Assembly: GCF_037023735.1 (NCBI RefSeq)
Contig: NZ_CP146069.1
Location: 468,501-532,500, forward strand
Direction of reading: 5' to 3'
Length of the DNA: 64,000 bases
From: Roseovarius sp. S88
GTDB taxonomy: Bacteria > Pseudomonadota > Alphaproteobacteria > Rhodobacterales > Rhodobacteraceae
The notes under the pieces: generated by a model
What the model was told of the DNA's origin: nothing
The model's database searches: none
Seen by the model: only the letters and a program-made list of their open reading frames with translations
Shown: piece by piece, positions 8,008 through 16,608 of the stretch
Layout: each line of letters opens with the position of its first letter
Position numbering within the stretch: position 1 is the first letter of the stretch
Program-made: the position numbers and the translations under genes

Positions 8008-9489
8008 CTACAAAAACGCCGTTTCATCAAAGCTGCGCAGTTTTCGTGAATGAATACGTTCCAGCGGCATCTGACTGAGGTGCTCCATGGCGCGGATGCC
8101 GATCATGAGATGGCGAGACACCTGGGTTTTGTAGAAGTCGGATGCCATGCCGGGCAGCTTCAGTTCGCCGTGCAGGGGTTTATCGGACACGCAAAGCAAT
8201 GTGCCGTAGGGCACCCGGAAGCGAAAGCCGTTTGCCGCGATGGTGGCACTTTCCATATCCAGCGCAATAGCCCGTGACTGGCTGAGGCGCTGAACCGGCC
8301 CGGATTGATCGCGCAGCTCCCAGTTGCGGTTGTCAAAGCTGGCCACAGTTCCGGTGCGCATCACGCGTTTCAGGTCATACCCTTCAAGCTCTGTTTCCGA
8401 GGCGACGGCTTGTTCCAGGGCAATCTGAATTTCCGCCAGCGCGGGGATTGGCACCCACGCAGGCAAATCATCGTCAAGTACGCCGTCCTCGCGCAGGTAG
8501 GCATGAGCCAGCACGAAATCCCCGAGCGATTGCGAATTGCGTAAGCCTGCACAGTGGCCGACCATGATCCACGCATGTGGACGCAGCACCGCGATATGAT
8601 CGGTGGCGGTTTTGGCATTCGACGGACCGACGCCGATATTAACCAAAGTAATTCCGCTGCCATCGGATCGGGTCAGGTGATAGCTTGGCATCTGCGGCAA
8701 TTTTGATGTGGGTGCCAGCGGTGCATCTGGGTCGGTGATCATTGCATTGCCCGGGCCGACAAAGCTCTCATAGCCACTGTTCGGATCGGCCAGCATGTGG
8801 CGGGCATAGGCCTCAAACTCGGCCACGTAGAACTGATAGTTGGTGAACAGCACATGGTTCTGAAAATGGCCGGGATCTGTTGCGGTATAATGCGTCAGCC
8901 GCGCCAGAGAATAGTCCACCCGCTGTGCCGTAAACGGCGCAAGCGCCCCAGGCTGGTCATCGCTTGGAACAAAGGTTCCGTTGACGATGTCATCATTGGT
9001 GCTCGACAGCTCCGGCACATCGAAATAGTCACGCAAGGTGAAATCAGCAGCCCCTTGTTGCGGAACACTAAGGCCAGTGTCATTGGCAACAGCGAAATGC
9101 ACAGGCATGGGCGTTTGCGAAATCTGAATGGTGACCGGCACGTCGTGATTGCACATCAAGAGGTCAATTTGTTGTTCCAGGTAATGCCGGAACAGACGCG
9201 GCCGCGTGATCGTCGTGGCGTAGGTGCCGGGCTCGGCCAGATGGCCAAAACTGAGACGGCTGTCGATCTTGGCAAAGCTGGTCGTGCTAAGGCGGATCTC
9301 GGGATAATAGGCACGCACACGACCCGACGGGCCATGCGGAGACATGGCGGATTTGAACTCTTCACAGAGAAACTGCGTCGCCTCATCATAAAGCGTGATG
9401 AGATGGGCAACAGCGGCTTTGGCATCGGAAAATGTCTTGGGTACAGAGGCGGGCGGTGTCCGCGCTGTGTCGGAGGGGGCATGAACCAT
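8008..9489 (-). CDS. amn: AMP nucleosidase
   Basis: 493 residues from an ATG at 9489; an in-frame GTG at 9531 would add 14 residues but has no better ribosome site. The N-terminal half contains the AMP nucleosidase-specific domain (RAYYPEIRLSTTSFAKIDSR, RPRLFRHYLEQQI), and the C-terminal half is a purine nucleoside phosphorylase fold with NIGVGPSNAKTATDHIAVLRP and ALDMESATIAANGFRFRVPYG. The enzyme cleaves AMP to adenine and ribose 5-phosphate and helps balance adenylate pools. E. coli Amn is 484 residues, so the length fits. It ends 9 bases from the FkbM gene's stop (convergent) and is divergent from a VOC gene. Confidence 0.95.
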   Translation of the reverse strand: MVHAPSDTARTPPASVPKTFSDAKAAVAHLITLYDEATQFLCEEFKSAMSPHGPSGRVRAYYPEIRLSTTSFAKIDSRLSFGHLAEPGTYATTITRPRLFRHYLEQQIDLLMCNHDVPVTIQISQTPMPVHFAVANDTGLSVPQQGAADFTLRDYFDVPELSSTNDDIVNGTFVPSDDQPGALAPFTAQRVDYSLARLTHYTATDPGHFQNHVLFTNYQFYVAEFEAYARHMLADPNSGYESFVGPGNAMITDPDAPLAPTSKLPQMPSYHLTRSDGSGITLVNIGVGPSNAKTATDHIAVLRPHAWIMVGHCAGLRNSQSLGDFVLAHAYLREDGVLDDDLPAWVPIPALAEIQIALEQAVASETELEGYDLKRVMRTGTVASFDNRNWELRDQSGPVQRLSQSRAIALDMESATIAANGFRFRVPYGTLLCVSDKPLHGELKLPGMASDFYKTQVSRHLMIGIRAMEHLSQMPLERIHSRKLRSFDETAFL

Positions 9490-9577
9490 AAAGGGACCTG
9501 ATGTGATGCGGATGCAGGCGTACGTTGACACGGGCGCGGGCGGTGATCAAGTTGCCGGGGCGACGTGATCTTGGGGG

Positions 9578-10015
9578 ATGTGCAAGATGGACTATGAAAC
9601 GGTATCTGCCGAAGCCTTTGGTGCATCGCTCAGAGGTATTGGACTGAATATTCTGGTGCGGGATGTGACCGCGCAGGTGGCCTTTCTTGAGGATATCTTT
9701 CATCTGAAAGCGCATCGCGTGAGCCAGGATTTTGCCATTCTGACCTATTTCGGAGAGGTCATGCAGTTACATGCTGATCACACTTACAGTGCCAATCCTT
9801 TGTTGGGGCTATTACCGGAAGCAGGTGCGCGGGGCGCTGGTGCCGAGTTTCGTTTCTATCAAACGGACCCCGATGAGGCAGTGGTACGGGCCGAGGCGCG
9901 CGGGGCGTATATTTTGCAGGAACCGACGGACAAGCCGCACGGGCTGCGCGAGGCATACATCGTTTGTGAAAACGGCTATGCCTGGGTTCCGTCACGGCCG
10001 CTGGATTTGGAGTAA
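9578..10015 (+). CDS. VOC-superfamily (glyoxalase/bleomycin resistance-like) protein
   Basis: 145 residues. The LNILVRDVTAQVAFLEDIF opening is the usual first beta-alpha unit of a vicinal oxygen chelate module, with the second unit around EFRFYQTDPDEAVVRAEARGA. VOC proteins hold a divalent metal and act as glyoxalases, epimerases, ring-cleaving dioxygenases or antibiotic-binding proteins; this one has no diagnostic set of ligands that I can tie to a reaction. The ATG at 9578 could be replaced by the ATG at 9587. It is followed 6 bases later by the SDR gene, so they are probably co-transcribed. Confidence 0.75.
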   Translation: MCKMDYETVSAEAFGASLRGIGLNILVRDVTAQVAFLEDIFHLKAHRVSQDFAILTYFGEVMQLHADHTYSANPLLGLLPEAGARGAGAEFRFYQTDPDEAVVRAEARGAYILQEPTDKPHGLREAYIVCENGYAWVPSRPLDLE

Positions 10016-10021
10016 TCAGGC

Positions 10022-10876
10022 ATGAGTAAAACGCTGCTGTCCTTTGGACATGGGTATTCCGCACGCGCATTGGCGCGGCGTTTGGTGCCGCGAGGCTGGA
10101 CGATCTACGGCACAACGCGGTCGGCGGATAAGGCGGATGTCTTGCGTGAGGAGGGCGTGCATCCTGTGGTGTGGCCCGGCGGTGATCTCAGCAAGGCTTT
10201 TAAAAGCGCCACGCATATCCTGATCTCCGCAGGGCCGGGGCAAGATGGCGACCCGGTGTTGAATGCCTGTCGCAACGAGATCACGGCGCTTGCCCCTCGG
10301 CTCGATTGGGCAGGGTACCTCTCAACAACCGGCGTTTATGGCGACCATCAGGGCGGCTGGGTCGATGAAAGCACACCGTTGACCCCGTCAACCCGACGCG
10401 GGCAGTTGCGGGTGGAGGCCGAGGCCGCATGGCAAGCCATCGAGGGCCTGCCGCTGCACATCTTTCGACTGGCTGGAATTTATGGCCCAGGGCGTGGTCC
10501 CTTCGCCAAAGTGCGGCAAGGCACAGCGCGGCGGATCGTGAAAGAAGGTCAGGTGTTCAGCCGCATTCACGTTGACGACATCGCGCAGGTTTTGGAAGCC
10601 TCTATAAACAAACCTAACCCGGGCACGGCGTACAATGTCTGTGACAACGACCCGGCTCCGCCTCAGGATGTCATTGGGTGTGCCGCTGAGTTGCTTGGTC
10701 TGCCTTTGCCGCCTGAAGTTGATTTTGAAACGGCGGATATGACGCCTATGGCGCGGTCGTTTTATGCGGAATCCAAACGCGTGGACAATACGCGGATCAA
10801 GGATGAGCTGGGCGTGGAACTGATCTATCCGGACTATCGGGCCGGTCTGCAGGCCTTGTTGAACAACGAGGGCTAG
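10022..10876 (+). CDS. NAD(P)-dependent epimerase/SDR-family protein (YeeZ-like)
   Basis: 284 residues. The N-terminal LLSFGHGYSARALARRL is a variant of the Rossmann glycine motif (G-x-G-x-x-A). WAGYLSTTGVYGDHQGGWVDE carries the family's S-T-T-x-V-Y-G segment, and LHIFRLAGIYGPGRG is the nucleotide-sugar epimerase-like strand. This pattern matches the YeeZ-like group of atypical SDR proteins, whose substrates are unknown. It starts 6 bases after the VOC gene. The catalytic Y-x-x-x-K of classical SDRs is not evident, so an enzyme activity is likely but unassigned. Confidence 0.8.
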   Translation: MSKTLLSFGHGYSARALARRLVPRGWTIYGTTRSADKADVLREEGVHPVVWPGGDLSKAFKSATHILISAGPGQDGDPVLNACRNEITALAPRLDWAGYLSTTGVYGDHQGGWVDESTPLTPSTRRGQLRVEAEAAWQAIEGLPLHIFRLAGIYGPGRGPFAKVRQGTARRIVKEGQVFSRIHVDDIAQVLEASINKPNPGTAYNVCDNDPAPPQDVIGCAAELLGLPLPPEVDFETADMTPMARSFYAESKRVDNTRIKDELGVELIYPDYRAGLQALLNNEG

Positions 10877-10897
10877 GGGCGTCGGCATAGGGAAGAC

Positions 10898-10920
10898 GTT
10901 CGATCTTTTGATGATCGAAC
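10898..10920. repeat. Hairpin between convergent genes
   Basis: GTTCGATC at 10898-10905 and GATCGAAC at 10913-10920 pair perfectly over eight bases around a seven-base loop. It lies between the SDR stop and the convergent TIGR01777 stop. There is no T tract on either side, so it may be a rho-assisted or processing hairpin. Confidence 0.55.
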
Positions 10921-10951
10921 TTCCGCCACGACCCCATTGCATGACTTCATT

Positions 10952-12448
10952 TTATTTGGCCGCAATCCGTTGCTGGTGAGCATCAATTCCGGCCTGCTGT
11001 GGTTTTGCACCGGTAATCTTGCGCAGCATTGGGGCCAGCCGGGGGTGCCTGAAGACAAAACCATAGTTCTGCAATCGTGATGGGACGACGCGTTGACCGC
11101 CTAGCATTGTCTCACGCGCCATATCTCCAAGAAGGGTGGCAAGTATCCAATGTGGCGCTTTCAGAAAAACCGGGCGTTTCAAGACTTTTGCCAGGGCGTT
11201 TGTGAATTCCACATTGCGGACCGGATGCGGCGCGGTTGCGTTTATGGGACCTTCGATAGCCTTGTTCGCAATCGCAAATGCGATCACGCGGACAAGGTCG
11301 TCCTGTTCGATCCACGACATCCATTGTTGTCCGTCGCCCATGACACACCCGCCACCAAATTCAAATGGGGTGAGCAGTTTGGCCAAGATGCCGCCGTCGA
11401 CGCCAAGAACAAGTCCGATGCGGAGCCGGACAATACGCACGCTATATTGGATGGCCTGAGTTGCGGCACGTTCCCATGCCTCGCACACGTCATGAACAAA
11501 AGCCGGTGTTGAGCCTGCCTGTTCCGACAGCTCTTCGTTGCCGCGCAATCCATACCATCCAATGGCCGATCCATTGACCAAGCATTTGGGTTTGCTTTCC
11601 AGCCTTTGGATCAATTTGTTCAGTCCGTCGGTCATATCAACTCGGGACTGGATGATTTTGGCACGTTTCTTCCTGGTCCAAGGGCCATTTGCGATGGGTT
11701 CGCCAGCAAGGTTTACGATGGCATCAAAATGATCCGCGTTGTGAACCTGATCAAGGTCGGCGATGACGCGCACGGGATGAGACAGCATGTCCGCTTTTTT
11801 AGGATTGCGTGTGACAACGGTTACGAAATGACCTGCTGCGACCAATGCCTCGACCAATCGTTGACCTATAAAACCTGTGCCTCCGGTAACCAGGATATGC
11901 TGGCGTGGAGGTAAGGCGGCCACCAATTCTGCCGGATCACCCCGCTTCAGACGGTCACTTCGGGACGCGGCAAGCAAATCACGCGCGCTAAAGAGACCGA
12001 CACCTATCGCGGACAATGTCGCCATGACGCTCCACCAGCCGTAGTTCACGAAGACAAAGCCAGTTGGCAGAGAGGACCAAGCCAAAAGGTAAGGCGCGGC
12101 CAATGCCAGAATGGCGCCGTAGTTCAACGCCAGAAGCGTGTGATTGATCCGCTCACTGCCGGGCAGTTTGCGGGTCATGTCCTCTTCGACAAAATCCCAA
12201 AGGGTGATCATGACTTCAACGGCAAGGATCAAAGTCAGCGCTATGGCGAATGCGCCGTGGGGCTCCAACCAGGCAAAGCAAAGGAAGATCACCGCATAAA
12301 AGAAGTTGCGGACTCCGTGCAGGCGCAGTTCGGTTTTCTGAGACGCGCGCCAGGCAAGGCGCTCGCTGCCCTCGTGGTGCACGAGCGTGTCGAATGCGCC
12401 CATAACAACCTGAATTGAAATCAGTGTCCAAAGGATGGGGTTGTCCAT
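10952..12448 (-). CDS. TIGR01777-family SDR protein with N-terminal membrane region
   Basis: 498 residues. Residues 1 to about 160 contain four or five hydrophobic helices; from about 185 the sequence turns into an atypical SDR with HILVTGGTGFIGQRLVEALV (NAD(P)-binding motif), IVNLAGEPIANGPWTRKKR and IVRLRIGLVLGVDGG, and ends with the DUF1731-like segment (PHWILATLLGDMARETMLGGQRV). TIGR01777 proteins (YfcH-like) are usually near 300 residues; the extra length here is the membrane region. The function of the family is not established. It begins 2 bases after the DUF4166 gene and shares its operon and regulator. Confidence 0.85.
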   Translation of the reverse strand: MDNPILWTLISIQVVMGAFDTLVHHEGSERLAWRASQKTELRLHGVRNFFYAVIFLCFAWLEPHGAFAIALTLILAVEVMITLWDFVEEDMTRKLPGSERINHTLLALNYGAILALAAPYLLAWSSLPTGFVFVNYGWWSVMATLSAIGVGLFSARDLLAASRSDRLKRGDPAELVAALPPRQHILVTGGTGFIGQRLVEALVAAGHFVTVVTRNPKKADMLSHPVRVIADLDQVHNADHFDAIVNLAGEPIANGPWTRKKRAKIIQSRVDMTDGLNKLIQRLESKPKCLVNGSAIGWYGLRGNEELSEQAGSTPAFVHDVCEAWERAATQAIQYSVRIVRLRIGLVLGVDGGILAKLLTPFEFGGGCVMGDGQQWMSWIEQDDLVRVIAFAIANKAIEGPINATAPHPVRNVEFTNALAKVLKRPVFLKAPHWILATLLGDMARETMLGGQRVVPSRLQNYGFVFRHPRLAPMLRKITGAKPQQAGIDAHQQRIAAK

Positions 12449-12450
12449 GA

Positions 12451-13098
12451 TTAGTCCTCCATATCTGAAAATATTGCGTCCTGATGGATCAGCTCGCCAA
12501 ACAGCTTGCTCTGAAGACTGAGGGAAAAGAGAAACCGGCCATCACCGAGGCCTTGATGTGTGATGGTCAACGCACCGGGGCGAAGCCATGCAGGGAGCCG
12601 TAGTTTTCTGGTGCCGAGTTGCAGGAAGTAGTGGTCGCTTTCGAAACAGAGACGGTCCTGACCTGTGCGGACACGAAGCGCCATGCCGATGCCTGCGCCA
12701 ACATATTCCTCAATCCCGGTGGGGCCCGCAAAGCGTTTGGAGCTATGGATGACCTGCGGAAAGCCAGAGGCGCGCCCATATTGCCGTATCCAAAACTGGC
12801 CGCTTCCGGCTTGATCTTCGGTCACTGAAACCACGGCAGGTTGGTTCACCGAAGACATGTCATAAGGCAGGGGACCGCCAACCAGTCTGGCAATCTGAGC
12901 CAATAACCGCCCCGCCAGATTCATCCGCATGGAAACGACCTTTCCCTGGTAGACGATGCTTTCTCCACCGGACAGTCGTTTGCCAAATCGCGCGCGCACC
13001 TTGCACGGCAACGCGTTCCAACTTTGCTTGCCAACCAGACTCCTAAAACGGTGATCAGGATGAACCTGTGGGTGACTGCAGAGGGTAGTATGTTCCAT
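12451..13098 (-). CDS. DUF4166 domain protein
   Basis: 215 residues from the ATG at 13098, which has AAGGTG upstream; a longer frame from 13155 would run through a dyad that looks like an operator. Seen are the FRSLVGKQSWNALPCKVRARF opening, the MRMNLAGRLLAQIARLVGGPLP segment and a beta-rich second half (IEEYVGAGIGMALRV). These match DUF4166, a family of unknown function often next to, or fused to, SDR or saccharopine-dehydrogenase-like domains. Here it is immediately upstream of a TIGR01777 SDR protein, so the pair probably acts together at the membrane. Confidence 0.8.
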   Translation of the reverse strand: MEHTTLCSHPQVHPDHRFRSLVGKQSWNALPCKVRARFGKRLSGGESIVYQGKVVSMRMNLAGRLLAQIARLVGGPLPYDMSSVNQPAVVSVTEDQAGSGQFWIRQYGRASGFPQVIHSSKRFAGPTGIEEYVGAGIGMALRVRTGQDRLCFESDHYFLQLGTRKLRLPAWLRPGALTITHQGLGDGRFLFSLSLQSKLFGELIHQDAIFSDMED

Positions 13099-13126
13099 TT
13101 TGCACCTTGTACTGACTTGTCGGTTG

Positions 13127-13144
13127 TTTCTGTATAAAGAGAAA
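13127..13144. promoter_or_regulatory. Candidate operator upstream of DUF4166
   Basis: TTTCTGT at 13127-13133 is followed by AGAAA at 13140-13144, giving a TTTCT...AGAAA dyad. The half-site is the same as in the dyad over the regulator's start codon at 13721. It lies 29 bases above the DUF4166 start. Confidence 0.45.
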
Positions 13145-13169
13145 TAAATGTCCAAATTTTTTTGACCGG

Positions 13170-13730
13170 CTATTCGGTCTTCTTGCTTCCGATTTTGAGT
13201 AAGGCGAGAACCTTGTCGCCCATTTTCATGAGCATTGAGAGTTTGGATTTTGGGACGTTCAACATCTGGTCAGACCAACGATCAGCGGTCACCAAAAAAT
13301 CGTGCATTTCCTGCATTCGGCTTAGGGCAACAGGATGCAACCCGGGTTCATCGACGGCCTGCTTCACGCAAATGTCTATCGCACGCATGGCTGGATCGAT
13401 TTCACGCTCTTTGCGCCCTTTGGCGATCAGCATCGCCATTTCCCAGACGTCAGCCTCCGCCACAAAATGTTCGCGGCGGTCTCCCGCAACTGGCACGCGG
13501 CGGATCAAGCGCCAACCAACGAGCTCCTTCAACGAATTGGAGACGTTTGACCGGGCGATGCCCAACTCCTCTGATATCTGCTCGGCATTCATTGGGGCTT
13601 CGCTCAGAAAGAGCAGCGCATGGATTTGCGCGACCGAACGGTTCACGCCCCACTGACTGCCCATATCGCCCCAGTAGAGGATAAACTTCGATTTTGCAGA
13701 AGAATCGGTTATATCGGTAGTTTCTGTCAT
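13170..13730 (-). CDS. GbsR/MarR-type transcriptional regulator
   Basis: 186 residues from the ATG at 13730; a frame from 13790 would start inside A+T-rich promoter DNA and is less likely. Residues about 20-95 are a winged helix: WGVNRSVAQIHALLFLSEAP, then MNAEQISEELGIARSNVSNS (recognition helix) and the wing containing RRVPVAGDRREHF. The remaining half is helical, as expected for dimerisation. This is the GbsR group of MarR regulators, which in Bacillus controls glycine betaine synthesis genes by binding choline. Here it heads the DUF4166/TIGR01777 genes on the same strand and has a matching dyad over its own start, suggesting autoregulation. Confidence 0.85.
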   Translation of the reverse strand: MTETTDITDSSAKSKFILYWGDMGSQWGVNRSVAQIHALLFLSEAPMNAEQISEELGIARSNVSNSLKELVGWRLIRRVPVAGDRREHFVAEADVWEMAMLIAKGRKEREIDPAMRAIDICVKQAVDEPGLHPVALSRMQEMHDFLVTADRWSDQMLNVPKSKLSMLMKMGDKVLALLKIGSKKTE

Positions 13731-13738
13731 AACAGAAA
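13721..13738. promoter_or_regulatory. Perfect dyad over the regulator start codon
   Basis: TTTCTGT at 13721-13727 and ACAGAAA at 13732-13738 are exact inverted repeats separated by four bases that contain the start codon. Binding here would block translation initiation or transcription of the regulator itself. Confidence 0.55.
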
Positions 13739-13804
13739 TAATAGACAAACAGACGAAAGAGTCAAGTAACTCCAAACCACCGGTCATCAATCATGCCAGG
13801 CCAA

Positions 13805-13833
13805 ACGAAAAATCGCACCCGAATGGGTGCGAT
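13805..13833 (-). terminator. Rho-independent terminator of rpsO
   Basis: Nine-base arms ATCGCACCC (13812-13820) and GGGTGCGAT (13825-13833) around a four-base loop, followed on the minus strand by TTTTCGTTT. It lies 23 bases past the rpsO stop. Confidence 0.85.
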
Positions 13834-13855
13834 TGATCTAGCGTATGCGCGGCGT

Positions 13856-14125
13856 TTAGCGGCGGATACCGAGGCGCTTGATGAGGTCGGTGTAGCGCGC
13901 CTCTTCTTTCGCTTTGAGATAATCCAGCAGCTTGCGGCGCTGTGCGACCATTTTCAGAAGGCCACGGCGGCCGTGGTTGTCCTTCTTATGGGTCTTGAAA
14001 TGTTCTGTCAGCGTGGTGATGCGTGAGGTCAGAATGGCAACCTGTACTTCGGGCGAACCTGTGTCGCCTTCCTTGGTTGCAAACTCTTTCATCACCTTGG
14101 CTTTTTCTTCGGCCGTGATCGACAT
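13856..14125 (-). CDS. rpsO: 30S ribosomal protein S15
   Basis: 89 residues, the exact bacterial S15 length, from the ATG at 14125 with AAAAGGAG-type ribosome site upstream; a longer frame from 14161 only adds non-S15 residues. Conserved S15 marks: [33 protein letters not shown] and [22 protein letters not shown]15 binds the central domain of 16S rRNA early in 30S assembly. In many bacteria it precedes pnp; here it stands alone with its own terminator. Confidence 0.98.
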   Translation of the reverse strand: MSITAEEKAKVMKEFATKEGDTGSPEVQVAILTSRITTLTEHFKTHKKDNHGRRGLLKMVAQRRKLLDYLKAKEEARYTDLIKRLGIRR

Positions 14126-14267
14126 CGGGATCTCCTTTTCGTCAAAGGGTTGAGGGCGCAAGCCGGGATGTCGTCCAGCAAGGTCCTATGGAGAACACCG
14201 CCATATCGGTGGCGGATGCGGGCGTATAGGAGATTCTCAAGAGGAAGGGAAGCCTAAACTTAACCCG

Positions 14268-15215
14268 TTAACGACCCTGCGGGATCACTTCATATCCTGG
14301 CTCTTCGGGTTCATCATCGACCATCTCGGGCGGAAAGCCGGGCGCGCGAATATCGAGACCGGTGGAATCTTCCAATCGGCGGATAATGTTGGGAGAAAGC
14401 TCTCTTGGCCCGTAACGTTCGATGCCATCATCAAAGATTTTCATCATCAACGGGTTCATCTCAAGCGGCACACCGGCGCGGTCGGCCACCTCTTGGAACA
14501 GGCCAATATCCTTCTTCACCAGATCCATGGTGAAAGAAATGTCCCGGCTGCCATTCAGAATGACCTGACTTTCGGTTTCATGCACGAAGGAAGTTCCAGA
14601 GCTGATCTTGAGCGCCTCATAAGTGGTGTTGAGGTCCATCCCCGCCGCTTTGGCCGTGACCAGCGCCTCGCAGCAGGTGATCAGGTTGGCCGTGGCCAGA
14701 TAATTGGTGATCACCTTGAGCACAGAGGCACTGCCCAGATCACCAGTATGCAGGATGCGGCGGCCCATCTTGGTCAGGAACGGCAGGATCCGCTCAAACG
14801 TCTCGCGGTCACATCCCGCAAAAATCGAGATATTGCCGGTATCCGCCCGGTGACAGCCACCCGAAACCGGGCAATCCACCGCAGCACCACCTTTTTCAAT
14901 CACCAAAGCGCCCAGCCGTTTGGCCTCGGCCTCATCCGTGGTGGACATCTCCATCCAGATTTTGCCAGGGCCGACCTCGGGCAGCATCTCTTGCATGACG
15001 GCGTCGGAGGCCGCAGGGCTTGGCAAACAGGTGATCACCGCGTCGCAGTTGCGCATCATCTGCGCCGGGCTTTCCCCGCGTTGCGCGCCCTTGGCAATCG
15101 CCGCATCGACAAGATCGGCATTCAGATCATGCACCATAAGGTCCACGCCGTTTCTCAACAGCGATCCGCTCAGCTTACCCCCCACATTGCCGAGGCCAAT
15201 GAACCCTACTTTCAT
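14268..15215 (-). CDS. 3-hydroxyisobutyrate dehydrogenase-family NAD(P) oxidoreductase
   Basis: 315 residues from the ATG at 15215, preceded by AAAGGAG. Seen: KVGFIGLGNVGGKLSGSLL (dinucleotide fold), the substrate motif region VDCPVSGGCHRADTGNISIF, and LKVITNYLATANLITCCEAL, which contains the catalytic Lys of beta-hydroxyacid dehydrogenases. The family oxidises beta-hydroxyacids such as 3-hydroxyisobutyrate, tartronate semialdehyde or gluconate derivatives. The C-terminal tail of about 30 residues (acidic, ending EPGYEVIPQGR) is longer than usual. A LacI-type regulator follows upstream on the same strand and may control it. The specific substrate is not evident. Confidence 0.88.
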   Translation of the reverse strand: MKVGFIGLGNVGGKLSGSLLRNGVDLMVHDLNADLVDAAIAKGAQRGESPAQMMRNCDAVITCLPSPAASDAVMQEMLPEVGPGKIWMEMSTTDEAEAKRLGALVIEKGGAAVDCPVSGGCHRADTGNISIFAGCDRETFERILPFLTKMGRRILHTGDLGSASVLKVITNYLATANLITCCEALVTAKAAGMDLNTTYEALKISSGTSFVHETESQVILNGSRDISFTMDLVKKDIGLFQEVADRAGVPLEMNPLMMKIFDDGIERYGPRELSPNIIRRLEDSTGLDIRAPGFPPEMVDDEPEEPGYEVIPQGR

Positions 15216-15321
15216 GATCGTCTCCTTTGGATCATCTACACGCTTCGCCACATCGTGGTCATGCGCAGCATCAGGTCTTGCCTGTCTGCGACATCCTCAG
15301 GTCGTCAATACCGGGAAAAGC

Positions 15322-16347
15322 CTATCGAACGCGCAACGTATCGCCGTAGGTGATCTTTGGCTCAAGTACGATCCGCTTGGGGTCTTGCGGGGTTTCAGAC
15401 CCTGATCGCTCGATAATGATCTCGGCAGCGCGACGGCCAATTTCCAACCGACAAGAATCCATCGTGGCCAGTTCCTGTGGCAAGCCTCGCAACAGGTTCA
15501 CCCCATTGAACCCGGCAAGGCCCATCTCTTTGGGGATATCGACGCCCTGCTCAATGAGATAGAGCAGCCCGCCCGCACCGATCAGATCGTTCGAATAATA
15601 GATAAAGTCGAGGTCTGGGCTTCGGTTCAGCACATCGCGCGTCATCTCGCGGCCTTTCGCCAGAGCGGATCCGCCCGAATAAAAATCGCTGTCTTCAATC
15701 TCGACACCCGCCTTGGCCAGGGTCTCAGTGAACCCTTCGAACCGTTTGCGCGCCCGGTGATCAAGCAACATCTTGGTGCCCAGAAAGGCGATATGCTCAT
15801 ACCCCGCCTTCAGGATCGCCTGCGCCATCTGTTGACCCGCTCGGCGATGCGAGATGCCCACAACCGAGTCTACCGGCGTGCCGTCCACATCCATGATCTC
15901 AACCACTGGTATGCCCGCGGCGCGCAGCATCGCTCGGCTCGCATCGGAATGTTCCAGCCCTGCGATGATCACACCAGAGGGGCGCCAGGAGAGCATTTCA
16001 TAAAGAACCTGCTCTTCCTTTTCAGGCATATATCCGGTTATCCCCACCACAGGTTGAAGCCCGGTTTCGTCCAATATCTGACTAATCCCGGTCATCACCT
16101 CGGGGAAAACCATATTGGACATGGACGGAATGATGACCGCTACAAGGTTCACTCGTTGACTGGCAAGCGCCCCAGCGATCTTGTTGGGCACATAACCCAG
16201 AGTCTTGGCCGCCTCCAAAACCCGCGCGCGTGTGGCGTCCGAGACATCCCCGCGATTGCGTAACACGCGGCTTACAGTCATTTCCGACACGCCCGACGCC
16301 TCAGACACATCGCGGAGGGTCAGGGGGCGGTTGTCATGTTTGGTCAC
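15322..16347 (-). CDS. LacI-family transcriptional regulator (GntR/gluconate type)
   Basis: 341 residues. The N-terminus LTLRDVSEASGVSEMTVSRV is the LacI helix-turn-helix, followed by the hinge helix around KIAGALASQRV and a periplasmic-binding-like effector domain (VAVIIPSMSNMVFPEVMTGI). The hinge and PSMSNMVF segment are close in pattern to the E. coli gluconate regulator GntR, so a sugar-acid effector is plausible. It lies upstream of, and on the same strand as, the HIBADH-family dehydrogenase, its likely target. A TGTTACCG half-site at 16389-16396 above its start is a possible autoregulatory operator. Confidence 0.92.
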   Translation of the reverse strand: MTKHDNRPLTLRDVSEASGVSEMTVSRVLRNRGDVSDATRARVLEAAKTLGYVPNKIAGALASQRVNLVAVIIPSMSNMVFPEVMTGISQILDETGLQPVVGITGYMPEKEEQVLYEMLSWRPSGVIIAGLEHSDASRAMLRAAGIPVVEIMDVDGTPVDSVVGISHRRAGQQMAQAILKAGYEHIAFLGTKMLLDHRARKRFEGFTETLAKAGVEIEDSDFYSGGSALAKGREMTRDVLNRSPDLDFIYYSNDLIGAGGLLYLIEQGVDIPKEMGLAGFNGVNLLRGLPQELATMDSCRLEIGRRAAEIIIERSGSETPQDPKRIVLEPKITYGDTLRVR

Positions 16348-16474
16348 AATAAGGATGTCCCGATGGTTCTAGGGATAGCTGGGAAAAATGTTACCGCAAT
16401 CACCATAACCAGCGCAACCACTGCTCCTTTGTGGCTGACAAGCCCAAGCCAAGCCGATATTCAAACCCGCAAGC

Positions 16475-16551
16475 GGCCCCGTGGCTCAACTGGATAGAGC
16501 AGCCCCCTCCTAAGGGGCAGGTTGCAGGTTCGAATCCTGCCGGGGTCGCCA
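16475..16551 (+). tRNA. tRNA-Arg (anticodon CCT)
   Basis: A full cloverleaf is readable: acceptor GGCCCCG with CGGGGTC (one G-U pair), D stem GCTC/GAGC, anticodon stem GCCCC/GGGGC with loop CTCCTAA, T stem GCAGG/CCTGC with loop TTCGAAT, discriminator G and encoded CCA. The anticodon CCT reads AGG arginine codons. There is no integrase next to it, so no sign of use as an attachment site. Confidence 0.96.
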
Positions 16552-16608
16552 TTTTCTCGCAAAAAAATCCAGTCGGAAGGTTTTATGCCGCGTCTGGTAA
16601 ATACGCTG

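Noticed and set aside
16475..16608. tRNA-Arg as an integration site of a mobile element
   Set aside because: No integrase, no direct repeat of the tRNA 3' end and ordinary genes follow.
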